In this document: positions 9,780-17,529 of the stretch, in pieces | Layout: every line of letters starts with the position of its first letter | Position numbering within the stretch: the first letter of the stretch is position 1 | NCBI GenBank assembly: GCA_030068525.1 | Contig: JASJOS010000004.1 | Coordinates: 372,001 to 436,000 of the forward strand | Length of the DNA: 64,000 nucleotides | Origin: Xanthocytophaga flava | GTDB lineage: Bacteria > Bacteroidota > Bacteroidia > Cytophagales > 172606-1 | Direction of reading: 5' to 3' | Position numbers and translations under genes: made by a program | Notes under the pieces: model-generated | The model's database searches: none | Told to the model about the DNA's origin: nothing | Seen by the model: only the letters and a program-made list of their open reading frames with translations

Positions 9780-10070
9780 TTAAAGATGCCCAGCGGGTAT
9801 AAACCCATTGTCAAAATCTCCGCCCAATTGCACGAGTGCATACAAGGCTACTCCCAACAGATAATTTATAATAGGATACCCAAATTTAGTAAGTGATATG
9901 ATATTCTCCTTTTCGTAAGTATAGTAAAAACTATCCCCTGGATGATGAGGATTTTTAATCTCAAACTCGTCGTATATCACCTCTATCCCAGTAATTTTAT
10001 TGATTTCCGCAATAAACTCTTCTATAGAAGGAGGAGTATCTGCAAATTGAAAATCTCTATGGCATACCAT
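9780..10070 (-). CDS. Hypothetical protein (96 aa)
   Basis: I do not recognise this protein. It starts MVCHRDFQFADTPPSIEEFI and has a mixed N-terminal part followed by a moderately hydrophobic stretch (YPIINYLLGVALYALVQLGG, about residues 66-85) that could be one membrane segment or a buried helix. It starts 12 bp after the stop codon of the membrane-protein gene upstream (10083-10487), so the two are probably one transcript. A role as an immunity or accessory protein is conceivable but nothing in the sequence shows it. Confidence 0.6.
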   Translation of the reverse strand: MVCHRDFQFADTPPSIEEFIAEINKITGIEVIYDEFEIKNPHHPGDSFYYTYEKENIISLTKFGYPIINYLLGVALYALVQLGGDFDNGFIPAGHL

Positions 10071-10082
10071 ATCGTAATCAAG

Positions 10083-10487
10083 TTATAGTGGAGTAAAGTG
10101 GTGTATGATTCCTTTCAATGAGCCTATAATTAATTCAAGATCATTAAATAATTTGATTATACCCATTTCAAAAACAATAGCCAGGATATAAAAGATGAAC
10201 TTTCCGAACTTTTTCTCAAACCAACTCATAACCAGGCCGAAAAAGAGGATAAAAACATTAAGATAGGAGAAAACAAAAAGGATTAGTAAAGCAATGTCTA
10301 TTAGTCTATTAAACCCTGGAGAGGTAGTTTCAACTACTGAAAAAGGATCACTTTTTAAAAGCTTTGTTACGACAGATAGAAGAAAAAGAAAAGTTATACC
10401 CAAAGCTGCTACATCACAATATCTGAGAAATCTTTGTCGGAATTTCATTCGTTCTATTGGTTTGAGTATGATTTTACGAGGTTTCAC
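10083..10487 (-). CDS. Hypothetical integral membrane protein (134 aa)
   Basis: The N-terminus is positively charged (MKPRKIILKPIERMKFRQRF). Three to four hydrophobic segments follow: about residues 26-44 (AALGITFLFLLSVVTKLL), 63-90 (LIDIALLILFVFSYLNVFIL and the following residues), and 95-114 (FGKFIFYILAIVFEMGIIKL). No family is recognised. The charge pattern predicts a cytoplasmic N-terminus. It is followed closely by the 96-residue gene, which probably shares its mRNA. Confidence 0.65.
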   Translation of the reverse strand: MKPRKIILKPIERMKFRQRFLRYCDVAALGITFLFLLSVVTKLLKSDPFSVVETTSPGFNRLIDIALLILFVFSYLNVFILFFGLVMSWFEKKFGKFIFYILAIVFEMGIIKLFNDLELIIGSLKGIIHHFTPL

Positions 10488-10639
10488 TTCAATTCGTTTT
10501 CGTTGCTGTTGTTATCACCAGCAATCTTTTACTATTACCCAGACTGGAGATAACACCACGATAGGAAAATGTACTATTTGGACAAACAGTCGAACCAGAC
10601 AAACTTCTCCCCTTCCTCATCTATAGAGAGATAGTCTTA

Positions 10640-10673
10640 TCCATACCTGTGTTATTTCCATACCTGTGTTATT
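10640..10673. repeat. 17-bp perfect tandem duplication overlapping a stop codon
   Basis: TCCATACCTGTGTTATT occurs twice in a row (10640-10656 and 10657-10673). The second copy contains the TAA stop (minus strand, 10669-10671) of the adjacent lipoprotein gene. The first copy therefore carries a duplicate of the old gene end. This is consistent with replication slippage. Confidence 0.9.
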
Positions 10674-11421
10674 GTTTATCTCGCTCATCTGCAATTTTTT
10701 TAGGCTTACGTATCATCTCTATTTTTCCTTCGAGATTAACCCTGTACAAGGTTTCATAGGATTCATCCCACTCATCTGTATCTAATTTCGGATCTTCAGT
10801 TTTGGCAACGGATACTAACTGATACACCTTTATTGTATCACCACTGAAATAGCTATGAGTCCTTGTAGAAAATTGATATAATCCTGATGGACTACCAACT
10901 TCCGGATCTGAATTACTCAGATTCTTTATGTAGCATACAGGTATTCCATCTATATACTTTCCCGTAGGATCAACTGTGATAAGATTTTGTTGTCCTATTA
11001 CAGAATCGTCCCAAAAGCTTTCAATCATCATTACCAGGATTGCAGAATAGTTATTTGTTTTCTTTTGAAAACCAACCGCTTTAAAATACTGAAACTGCAG
11101 TTCAATGTTATATCTGTCTTTTTCAGGTATAGGATCTATCCAGGCTTTGACTTGCTCCTTATTCAGGTCTTTACACAGTCTTATAAAAGCAAGACTATCA
11201 TTATTCATGGTCTTCTCAGCAGGTTTTAGAAGAAACAGATCTGGATCAGGAATGCAACATGTTTTGGTATTGGCAGAATCAACCACAATTGACTTTTTAC
11301 TTAGGGATTGATCTATGCTTTTATTGAATATGCTATCTGTTTTGATAGTCGTATTGCTTTCTTGAGTGTTACATGCCACAAACACAAAAAGTATAAATAG
11401 AAAATTTAAACCTGATTTCAT
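10669..11421 (-). CDS. Hypothetical lipoprotein (250 aa)
   Basis: A lipoprotein signal peptide is clear: hydrophobic NFLFILFVFVAC with the lipobox cysteine near residue 17, followed by NTQESNTT. The mature part is polar, with a conserved-looking core (CCIPDPDLFLLKPAEKTMNN, then YNIELQFQYFKAVGFQKKTN) but no domain I can name. It should be anchored on the periplasmic side of a membrane. It is encoded upstream of and on the same strand as the two small genes at 10083-10487 and 9780-10070, with a 181-bp gap, so a shared operon is possible but not certain. Confidence 0.8.
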   Translation of the reverse strand: MKSGLNFLFILFVFVACNTQESNTTIKTDSIFNKSIDQSLSKKSIVVDSANTKTCCIPDPDLFLLKPAEKTMNNDSLAFIRLCKDLNKEQVKAWIDPIPEKDRYNIELQFQYFKAVGFQKKTNNYSAILVMMIESFWDDSVIGQQNLITVDPTGKYIDGIPVCYIKNLSNSDPEVGSPSGLYQFSTRTHSYFSGDTIKVYQLVSVAKTEDPKLDTDEWDESYETLYRVNLEGKIEMIRKPKKIADERDKQ

Positions 11422-11904
11422 AATAGGAGTTCGATCTGGAGTATTTTACTGATGGAAAGTAGGTTTTTTGTTTTCCGAAATAATACAAATAAAAAATACA
11501 GATTTCAAACAGTTCTTCTACATACATATGTAACAATCTGCCTATCAGCGGTTTTACAGAAGCACAAAAACCAAAAAAATATAATCTCGGTTTTGAGTGC
11601 ATGGAACCTTACAAACAGGTTTGGCGGATAGAGTTTAATGAAGCAGCAGAGATTACCATAGCTACTGACATACAAAAAAAGAGTACAGTAAAACTCCACA
11701 TCTCACTTTGGTGAATACTTCAACTGCTACAACAACTATACTAATTAGTGTAGAAAGTAAAATTTAACCCCAGCTAACATGAATTGTGCTATAAATGCTA
11801 GATTTTCATTACTGATTAAGCTAGTTATATACTCAGGGGATTCTGGCTACACTTTTGACAGATTAGGCTAATTTTCAGATGCTGGCTTAGCTTATCTTTG
11901 CATT
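11422..11904. other. Intergenic region upstream of the AraC gene
   Basis: This is a gap between the divergent lipoprotein gene and the AraC locus. I see no gene I can support here. At 11892-11899 TATCTTTG matches the Bacteroidota -7 consensus TAnnTTTG and would start transcription at about 11904-11906, next to the small ORF. No matching -33 TTTG is present at the usual distance, so this promoter call is weak. Confidence 0.35.
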
Positions 11905-12054
11905 ATGAAAAACAATAGAGAAGACAATCAGGATCTGATCACGTCACTGCCAGGTACTACAAACTTTGATGTGATGACAAATGTTATCAGTCAGCCACAC
12001 ACTATAAAGGCAGACCAGATTATCAGACATTCTGGTGTAAAGAATTTAGTATAA
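11905..12054 (+). CDS. Small ORF (49 aa) directly before the AraC regulator
   Basis: The ATG at 11905 opens a 49-codon frame (MKNNREDNQDLITSLPGTTN and so on, ending GVKNLV) that stops 13 bp before the AraC start. Composition is protein-like, with no rare-residue bias, but no family is recognised. It sits at a possible TAnnTTTG promoter, which would make the message nearly leaderless. It may be a real small protein, a translated leader for the regulator, or a gene remnant. Confidence 0.3.
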   Translation: MKNNREDNQDLITSLPGTTNFDVMTNVISQPHTIKADQIIRHSGVKNLV

Positions 12055-12067
12055 CACAGGCCAAGTT

Positions 12068-12973
12068 ATGAAAACTATATCACAACCCGTCATTTTCAAA
12101 AGTATATCAGAGTTTATGCGGGCACTTGAGCTGCCTAAACCATTGCATCCCCTGATCGCGCTGGTCAACTATAGTACGGAAAATGTTACCCGTAAAAATG
12201 CAGGGCGTAGCTTTCTGGTCGACTTTTATAAAGTTTCCTTTAAGAAGGCTTTCAGTGGTCAGATAAAATATGGACAAAGCTATTATGACTTTGAAGAAGG
12301 TGGCCTGGCCTTTTTAGCCCCTAATCAACTTATTACCATATCGGGGGATGAAAACTGTTATGAGGGGTACAATCTGTTCTTTCATGCTGATCTGCTGCGG
12401 AATTATCAACTGGGAAAGAACATTCATCAGTATGGCTTCTTTACCTACGCTGTAAATGAAGCCTTATTCCTCTCAGAGAAAGAGAAAAACGTAATTGCAG
12501 GCTTATTTGACACAATTGCTGCTGAACTGGAAACAAACACGGATGCCTTCAGCCAGGATGTATTGGTTTCCCAGATTGAATTATTGCTTAATTACAGTAA
12601 TCGCTTTTACAACCGGCAATTTCTGACCCGAAAGGCTATTTATCATGATCTGATCAGTCAAATGGATACCTACCTGGCAACCCGTTTTGCTGATCAGCAG
12701 AGTGGTATACCTACTGTACTTGAGGTAGCGAATCATCTTCAGGTATCACCCAGATACCTGACAGATATGCTTAAGTCGCTGACAGGTCAAAGCGCACAGC
12801 AGCATATCCATGATCGCTTAATTGAAAGGGCCAAAACAATTCTAAGTACCACTCGATTGACGGTAGCTGAGATTGCGTATCAACTGGGTTTTGAGCACCC
12901 GCAATCTTTTAATAAATTGTTTAAGCGTTACACCCATCTTTCACCCAACATCTTCAGAAAGTCTTTTTACTAA
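12068..12973 (+). CDS. AraC-family transcriptional regulator
   Basis: This is a 301-residue protein. The N-terminal cupin-like sensor half (about 1-180) contains GQIKYGQSYYDFEEGGLAFL, as in regulators that sense through an AraC_binding-like fold. The C-terminal AraC HTH domain (about 205-300) has VLEVANHLQVSPRYLTDMLK and LTVAEIAYQLGFEHPQSFNK. It is a clear paralogue of the regulator at 47814-48731 (shared GQIKYGQ/GKIKYGQ and IAYxLGFEHPQSFxKLFK motifs). SnoaL-like and MDR oxidoreductase genes follow on the same strand after 174 and 72 bp and are likely targets. Confidence 0.93.
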   Translation: MKTISQPVIFKSISEFMRALELPKPLHPLIALVNYSTENVTRKNAGRSFLVDFYKVSFKKAFSGQIKYGQSYYDFEEGGLAFLAPNQLITISGDENCYEGYNLFFHADLLRNYQLGKNIHQYGFFTYAVNEALFLSEKEKNVIAGLFDTIAAELETNTDAFSQDVLVSQIELLLNYSNRFYNRQFLTRKAIYHDLISQMDTYLATRFADQQSGIPTVLEVANHLQVSPRYLTDMLKSLTGQSAQQHIHDRLIERAKTILSTTRLTVAEIAYQLGFEHPQSFNKLFKRYTHLSPNIFRKSFY

Positions 12974-13147
12974 GCTCTTAAACAAGTCTTCAGCAACCTG
13001 CACTGTATACAGGCTGTTAGGTTGACTTTGATTGCTGAACAGATAGCAAGTCATCAGGTAATCTCTTTGTAAGAAGTTATCCCTTTTATGTATCCAGTTG
13101 TATGGGTACACAGGTATTGCTATGTCAATTTTTAACAAAAACACATC

Positions 13148-13588
13148 ATGAACAGTCAAGAAATAGAAGATAGAGTTTTTCTCAGAGAGCTGGTTGATAG
13201 CATTTCTATCCTGGCAGATAAAAAAGATGTGCACGCCCAGGTGCAGCTTTTTTCTGAAAATGCAATCTCAGAAACCTATATAAACAGCAAGCCATTTTTA
13301 AAACTAAAAGGCCGCATAGAAATGGAAAAAGCCTTTACTGAGTTTCTTAAAAACGTTGAAATCGTCTACCATTTCAATGGACAGCAACAGGTAGCCATCC
13401 AGGGCAATAATGCTACCGGGACGTGTTATTGCCTAATCACCATGATTGGCACCGAAGATGGCAAAAAAATAAAGACCAGTATCGGGGCTATTTACCAGGA
13501 CACATATATCCGTCAGAATAACCGTTGGCTGATCACAGAGCGAATAGGAAATTTTGAGTGGCAGGAAAAACACGAAGTCAATTCTTAA
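13148..13588 (+). CDS. SnoaL/NTF2-like protein
   Basis: This 146-residue protein has the SnoaL_4-type cone fold pattern: a helix (VFLRELVDSISILADKKDVH), the strand motif AQVQLFSENAISETYINS, then KLKGRIEMEKAFTEFLKNVE and a beta-rich C-terminal half ending RWLITERIGNFEWQE. Family members are small isomerases, hydrolases or binding proteins; the substrate cannot be read from the sequence. It sits between the AraC regulator and the MDR oxidoreductase, so it probably works on the same compound. Confidence 0.85.
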   Translation: MNSQEIEDRVFLRELVDSISILADKKDVHAQVQLFSENAISETYINSKPFLKLKGRIEMEKAFTEFLKNVEIVYHFNGQQQVAIQGNNATGTCYCLITMIGTEDGKKIKTSIGAIYQDTYIRQNNRWLITERIGNFEWQEKHEVNS

Positions 13589-13660
13589 CAGGTAAACCCT
13601 TCACAGCTTAAGTCCATAATAAAAATCCATTCAATAAAGAACATATTAAAACTCAATACA

Positions 13661-14701
13661 ATGCAACCATACGAAAACGCAACAGATAATATAAGCAATA
13701 CACAAATGATGAAGGCCATTCGGCTCCATACATTTGGTGGACCAGAAGTACTACGTTATGAGGATGTGCCACTTCCTACACTCGAGCCAGGCGAGGTGCT
13801 CATTCGTGTGCATGCAATCGGGATCAATCCTCCTGACTGGTATTTACGTGATGGATATAAAACAGTTCCAAACTTCAAGCCACCCGTAACTTTACCTGTC
13901 ATTCCCGGATCGGATGTTTCGGGTGTGATTGAGGCGGTAGCGCCAGATGTGCAAGGTTTTGCTGTTGGTGATGAAGTCTTTGGAATGATTCGCTTTCCCA
14001 GTTTCGGAAAAAGTGCTGCTTATGCTGAATATGTAGCTGCACCTGCATCAGATCTGGCACACAAACCAGCTGCCATTGATCATATACATGCTGCAGGTGC
14101 CCCTATGGCAGGCCTTACAGCATGGCAGTACCTAATTAGGTTAGGGCACAACGAACCTAACCCATTTCAACCTGAGCCTCATAGTCCAGTACCACTCACT
14201 GGCAAGACAGTGCTCATAAATGGGGCTGCAGGTGGTGTAGGACACCTGGCAGTACAGTTGGCAAAATGGCAGGGTGCACAGGTGATTGCAGTAGCCTCAG
14301 GAAAGCATGAAGTATTTCTGCGTGGGCTTGGTGCGGACCAGTTTATCGACTATACAACGCAGACTCCTGAGGAGGTGGTGAAGGAGGTAGATCTTGTCCT
14401 CGATACACTTGGCGGACCTACCACTGGACGTTTCCTTCGTATACTCAAACGTGGTGGTGCTTTATTTCCCGTGTTCCTGGGTTTTGCTGACCATGAACAG
14501 GCAGCAAAGCAGGGCGTAACGGTTTCGGCAGCCCAGGTACGCTCAAACGGCCTGCAACTGGCAGAGTTAGGAAGCCTTCTTAATGCTGGAACTGTCCGTA
14601 TAGCTATTGATAGTACGTTTGCTCTTTCAGATGCCCAAAAGGCCCATGAACGGGCTGCTCTTGGCCATATTCAGGGAAAGATTGTGCTTACAGTAGTATA
14701 A
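13661..14701 (+). CDS. NADP-dependent oxidoreductase, zinc-free MDR (quinone-oxidoreductase-like)
   Basis: The 346-residue protein has the GroES-like N-terminal domain (MKAIRLHTFGGPEVLRYEDV, then VLIRVHAIGINPPDWYLRDG) and a Rossmann domain with VLINGAAGGVGHLAVQLAKW. The Cys/His ligands of zinc alcohol dehydrogenases are absent. Such enzymes reduce quinones or activated enones with NADPH. The ATG at 13661 gives 15 extra residues before MMKAIRLHTFGG; the internal ATGs at 13706/13709 match the usual family start, so the true start is uncertain. A hairpin terminator follows directly. Confidence 0.92.
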   Translation: MQPYENATDNISNTQMMKAIRLHTFGGPEVLRYEDVPLPTLEPGEVLIRVHAIGINPPDWYLRDGYKTVPNFKPPVTLPVIPGSDVSGVIEAVAPDVQGFAVGDEVFGMIRFPSFGKSAAYAEYVAAPASDLAHKPAAIDHIHAAGAPMAGLTAWQYLIRLGHNEPNPFQPEPHSPVPLTGKTVLINGAAGGVGHLAVQLAKWQGAQVIAVASGKHEVFLRGLGADQFIDYTTQTPEEVVKEVDLVLDTLGGPTTGRFLRILKRGGALFPVFLGFADHEQAAKQGVTVSAAQVRSNGLQLAELGSLLNAGTVRIAIDSTFALSDAQKAHERAALGHIQGKIVLTVV

Positions 14702-14718
14702 TACCGTCTGCAAATAAT

Positions 14719-14757
14719 GTCTCTAAAAAGGGGGATTAGCTTTACCTTTTTTAGAGG
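14719..14757 (+). terminator. Hairpin terminator after the MDR oxidoreductase
   Basis: An inverted repeat built around CTCTAAAAAGG and CCTTTTTTAGAG lies 18-56 bp after the stop codon at 14701. The right arm carries the T run. The stem is about 11 bp with one bulge. Confidence 0.7.
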
Positions 14758-15308
14758 CATCAGATAAAAACTATGACCAATAAGTATAACTCACTTGCAT
14801 AGAGCTTGTAGATAAAACATGGATGGGTCCTGAAGTGGTTGCCATCTGGTCCACTCCCTGTAAATCACTCAATTCACCCTATTATACAAATGAGTGGAAA
14901 ATCTATGGAGTGGGAAAATCAGGCAGAAGGCTTTACTGCTTGATAAGAATAGGGTTATTGGCTTGAGAGGTTGTCTAAAATTATTATTAAAGGCTGCAAA
15001 GGCATATTTCGTGGTGAGTTTATTTAGGCTATAAGCCGAAAAACAGGTAAAATTGTAGCTTACATGTTTTTAGTTCGTATATAACTTTACGAGGATCTGA
15101 CTTTACAAAATAACTATTAGAGGTTGTCTAAATTAGTAGTAAATAGGCGAAAAGAGCGTTGTACTTTTACTATGGAATGCTTCTATGCGTATTTTTTATC
15201 TCCTACTGAAAGAATACGCATATATCCAGTATGGAACTCATTTACAAAGTTATTGCCTAAAGAAGCTGATCAGATAGGATGTAGTACAAACAAATATCAG
15301 CCAAACCT
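14758..15308. other. Intergenic region with two direct copies of an IS-end-like sequence
   Basis: GAGGTTGTCTAAA occurs at about 14966 and again at about 15120, both in the plus orientation and both followed by a TTAxTAxTAAA-like stretch. Tips of this kind occur on several insertion sequences, but the inverted partner (TTTAGACAACCTC) is not seen nearby and no transposase is present. A roughly 50-codon open stretch (VDKTWMGPEVVAIWSTPCKS and onward) ends next to the first copy but has no recognisable homology. I see no complete gene here. Confidence 0.4.
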
Positions 15309-15950
15309 ATGCAGGAAAAAAAAGACATTGTCGATTACTATGACAAGATAGCGACAAATTATGCAGCTAAAACCCAGGATGAATTTGCGCCTAATCAGTT
15401 TGAACGAGTTTTAATACGAGAATTTGCGTTAGAAGTCCTCCATAGAGGAAAAGTGATCGATGTGGGGTGCGGTTCCGGACAGATTACTGACTTTTTATCC
15501 AAGCATAAGATCACCGATCTGGTGGGCATAGACATGTCTTCTCAAATGATACATATTGCAAAAGAGCAATACCCCTTGCTGCAGTTTGAGGTGGCAGACC
15601 TCCAACAGCTACCTTATCCGGATCATTCTTTTGGGGCAGTCCTTGCTTTTTACTCCATGATCCATTTTGATGAGGAGCAACTGAAAATCGCATTTCAGGA
15701 AATTAAAAGAACCTTGTCTGCCAATGGACAATTCCTATTGGCTTTTCATACAGGTAACTCGATCAGGCATCTGGATCAGTATGTAGATCACGCAGTCAGC
15801 ATTGATTTCTATTTTTATGAAATCGGGCATATCATGGAATTGCTGATGACAATCGGATTTGAAATCATAGATGTAATGGAACAACCAAATCCTTCAGCTT
15901 TGGAAAATGGGAGTAAACGAGCCTATATCTGGTCGCAATACACCTCTTAA
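15309..15950 (+). CDS. Class I SAM-dependent methyltransferase
   Basis: This 213-residue protein has a clear SAM-binding motif I (VIDVGCGSGQITDFL, residues about 47-61), an acidic residue after strand 2 (LVGIDMSSQMIHIAKEQ), motif II-like VADLQQLPYPDHSFGAVLAF, and an FHTGNSIRHLDQ segment. It resembles Methyltransf_11/25 members that methylate small molecules; the substrate is unknown. It is an isolated plus-strand gene and its link to neighbouring genes is not evident. Confidence 0.92.
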   Translation: MQEKKDIVDYYDKIATNYAAKTQDEFAPNQFERVLIREFALEVLHRGKVIDVGCGSGQITDFLSKHKITDLVGIDMSSQMIHIAKEQYPLLQFEVADLQQLPYPDHSFGAVLAFYSMIHFDEEQLKIAFQEIKRTLSANGQFLLAFHTGNSIRHLDQYVDHAVSIDFYFYEIGHIMELLMTIGFEIIDVMEQPNPSALENGSKRAYIWSQYTS

Positions 15951-15969
15951 TTGCTTTTACCTTTAGAGA

Positions 15970-16160
15970 ACCAGTAAGAAGATCCGTTGATCTATCGCGG
16001 GTGGATTACACGCCCAAACAAATTTGATTTATACCAATCATGCGCGCAGATATTTCTACGATTCCGAATTTGTAGATGCATCGCCTTCAAAAATCAAATA
16101 CACCCAGGAACCTCGCTTTTACGGTATATAGCTTGCATGTGAGTTCTACTATGTAGGTGT
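15970..16160 (+). pseudogene. Decayed 3' end of a TonB-dependent receptor gene (probable)
   Basis: No start codon or full frame exists. The translation from about 15994 in one frame gives RVDYTPKQ, and from 16021 in the next frame gives NLIYTNHARRYFYDSEFVDA, SPSKIKYTQEPRFYGI, a stop at 16132-16134, then LACEFYY. A VxYTPK segment, a tract like TNxxxRYF, and a final PRFYGxxLxYxF are typical of the last strands of TonB-receptor barrels. It thus looks like a receptor tail broken by a frameshift and an internal stop. The assignment rests on pattern only. Confidence 0.4.
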
Positions 16161-16204
16161 AGCCGTTCCGAATTATCATAGTCCAGGATTCCGGATATGA
16201 ACAG

Positions 16205-16242
16205 AACCCGAGCCTATGTTTCTAACAGTGTGGGCTTGGGTT
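16205..16242 (+). terminator. Terminator-like hairpin
   Basis: AACCCGAGCC pairs with GGCTTGGGTT (10 bp with one G-U) across an 18-nt loop, followed by AATTTT. It lies 45 bp after the receptor remnant and probably was that gene's terminator. Confidence 0.5.
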
Positions 16243-16309
16243 AATTTTCAAGAAAACTCTCTGGTTGAGTTTATTTATTGTTTTGACTAAAGTAAAGAAG
16301 GAATAGCAA

Positions 16310-16679
16310 CTGTATTTCTGGAAAGTTGAAGCTGGTATGAACCAATTACCACGTTTATGCATTATACTACTATCGCTTGCTAGTATACGCATTCTAAGTT
16401 GTTTGTTATTTGTTTGCCTGCATCCTTCTTATACATAAGAAATCCATTGGCACTACATCGTATCTCTTTTGTAAAGAGTTCTGAATTGGACACTCCCGTC
16501 TTTGCCTGTTTTACTGTTCTTGTTCGTCTTTAGCCAAAACTGTTGTCTGTGCTGAAAATCTCTTCACTAGTATACGTTCAACCTTTTCGCTTTATTCTTA
16601 CAACTACAATAGAACTAATTAGTTTCTATTCATTTGTCCGCCTTCTTGTATATAGTCGCGGTTTATTCCTACTGATTCT
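16310..16679 (+). promoter_or_regulatory. Conserved 5' leader/promoter region of the Rcp1-like regulator (copy A)
   Basis: This non-coding block aligns along its length with 31550-31934, in front of the second Rcp1-like regulator. The best part, 16509-16561, differs at one of 53 positions from 31761-31813. A second block (CAACTACAATAGAACTA to the CATTTGTCCGCC segment) is nearly as well conserved. Non-coding sequence kept this similar suggests a functional leader, either a promoter or a structured 5' UTR. Confidence 0.7.
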
Positions 16680-17093
16680 ATGCGCAAAATTCTGATTGTA
16701 GACGACGATCCGGAAGACAAATTTCTCTTGCAGATCGCATTTAAAGAAAATCAAATTGATAATCCATTGGTGTTTCTTGGTGACGGATTAGAGCTGATTC
16801 ACTATCTGGAACAAAACCAGGATTCAGACCTCCCTGCCTTTGTACTATTGGATCTGAATATGCCCCGCATGAACGGCAAGCAAGCATTGCGGGAACTCAG
16901 ATCAGACAGCCGATGGTATGGGATTCCTGTACTCATTTACTCTACTTCTACCAACATATCAGAGATTTGTGAATGCTACCAACTGGGAGCCAACTGTTAT
17001 CTAATCAAGCCTTCAGACTATGAAGAACTCATTAGAATGGTAGCACACACCCATGACTTCTGGACACAAACAGCTGTATTATCTGAGGCTTAG
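16680..17093 (+). CDS. Single-domain response regulator, Rcp1-like (copy A)
   Basis: This 137-residue protein is a receiver domain only. The acidic pocket is DDDPED near the N-terminus, the phospho-acceptor Asp is in LLDLNMPRMNG (about residues 57-67), the conserved Ser/Thr is in IYSTST, and the Lys is in LIKPSDYEE. The Rcp1 type acts with phytochrome-like or PAS-rich kinases and has no DNA-binding output. It is about 85% identical to the regulator at 31935-32366 and shares its leader. The partner kinase of that copy (32375-37576) has a decayed counterpart right after this gene. Confidence 0.95.
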   Translation: MRKILIVDDDPEDKFLLQIAFKENQIDNPLVFLGDGLELIHYLEQNQDSDLPAFVLLDLNMPRMNGKQALRELRSDSRWYGIPVLIYSTSTNISEICECYQLGANCYLIKPSDYEELIRMVAHTHDFWTQTAVLSEA

Positions 17094-17097
17094 GCTT

Positions 17098-17202
17098 TTA
17101 TAACATCGTCCCCGAAAAGTGTATACAAAAATCTCTGATGGCTTTATCCAATCCATATTCCTTCAGCAGAACAGGAACCCGTTCGTAAGAGATTGTCCAG
17201 GA
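17098..17202 (-). pseudogene. Remnant of a multi-PAS histidine kinase gene (HisKA_3 region)
   Basis: Read on the minus strand, the last codons before a stop at 17098-17100 give SYERVPVLLKEYGLDKAIRD followed by FCIHFSGTML. The intact kinase at 32375-37576 has SHELVPILLKEYGLDKAIKD followed by FCTRFSGSG; 21 of 27 residues match. The spacing and convergent orientation relative to the Rcp1-like regulator are the same as in the intact cassette. The whole regulator-kinase pair was therefore duplicated, and the kinase was then lost except for this scrap. Confidence 0.8.
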
Positions 17203-17208
17203 TAGTGT

Positions 17209-17529
17209 TTAGGTTGTTACCTCTCTGAATAATTGCCAGAGTGCTATTAAATGTAGATCCGGCCAATCGGAAAGGGAAGAAATGACACTACTTTTTGCAG
17301 CTGTCAGATCTACCTGCAGGAGTGCATTCTGTAAAACAGGTTTGATAGTATGGAGTTGCTGCTCAAGATCCAAGCGTCTTTCTACAGATACAGGAGTTGG
17401 CTGACCTTGTACAATGGAGTTATATTCAATCTGGTATTGAAGGTAAGAACAAAAAACAGGGCGAAGCGTATCACTCAGCAGAAATAATTGCAACTGTTTT
17501 GCTATTTTATCAATCTCGATTTCAGTCAT
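17209..17529 (-). CDS. Hypothetical protein (106 aa)
   Basis: This is a leucine- and glutamine-rich, probably all-helical small protein (MTEIEIDKIAKQLQLFLLSD, ending IALWQLFREVTT). No signal peptide or membrane span is visible, and no family is recognised. It points toward the kinase remnant and away from the PAS kinase at 17886. It might be an accessory to the neighbouring signalling genes, but that is only position-based. Confidence 0.5.
   Translation of the reverse strand: MTEIEIDKIAKQLQLFLLSDTLRPVFCSYLQYQIEYNSIVQGQPTPVSVERRLDLEQQLHTIKPVLQNALLQVDLTAAKSSVISSLSDWPDLHLIALWQLFREVTT

Noticed and set aside
15124-15351. 75-codon ORF overlapping the methyltransferase start
   Set aside because: It overlaps the well-supported methyltransferase in another frame and starts inside the IS-tip-like repeat; no family similarity.
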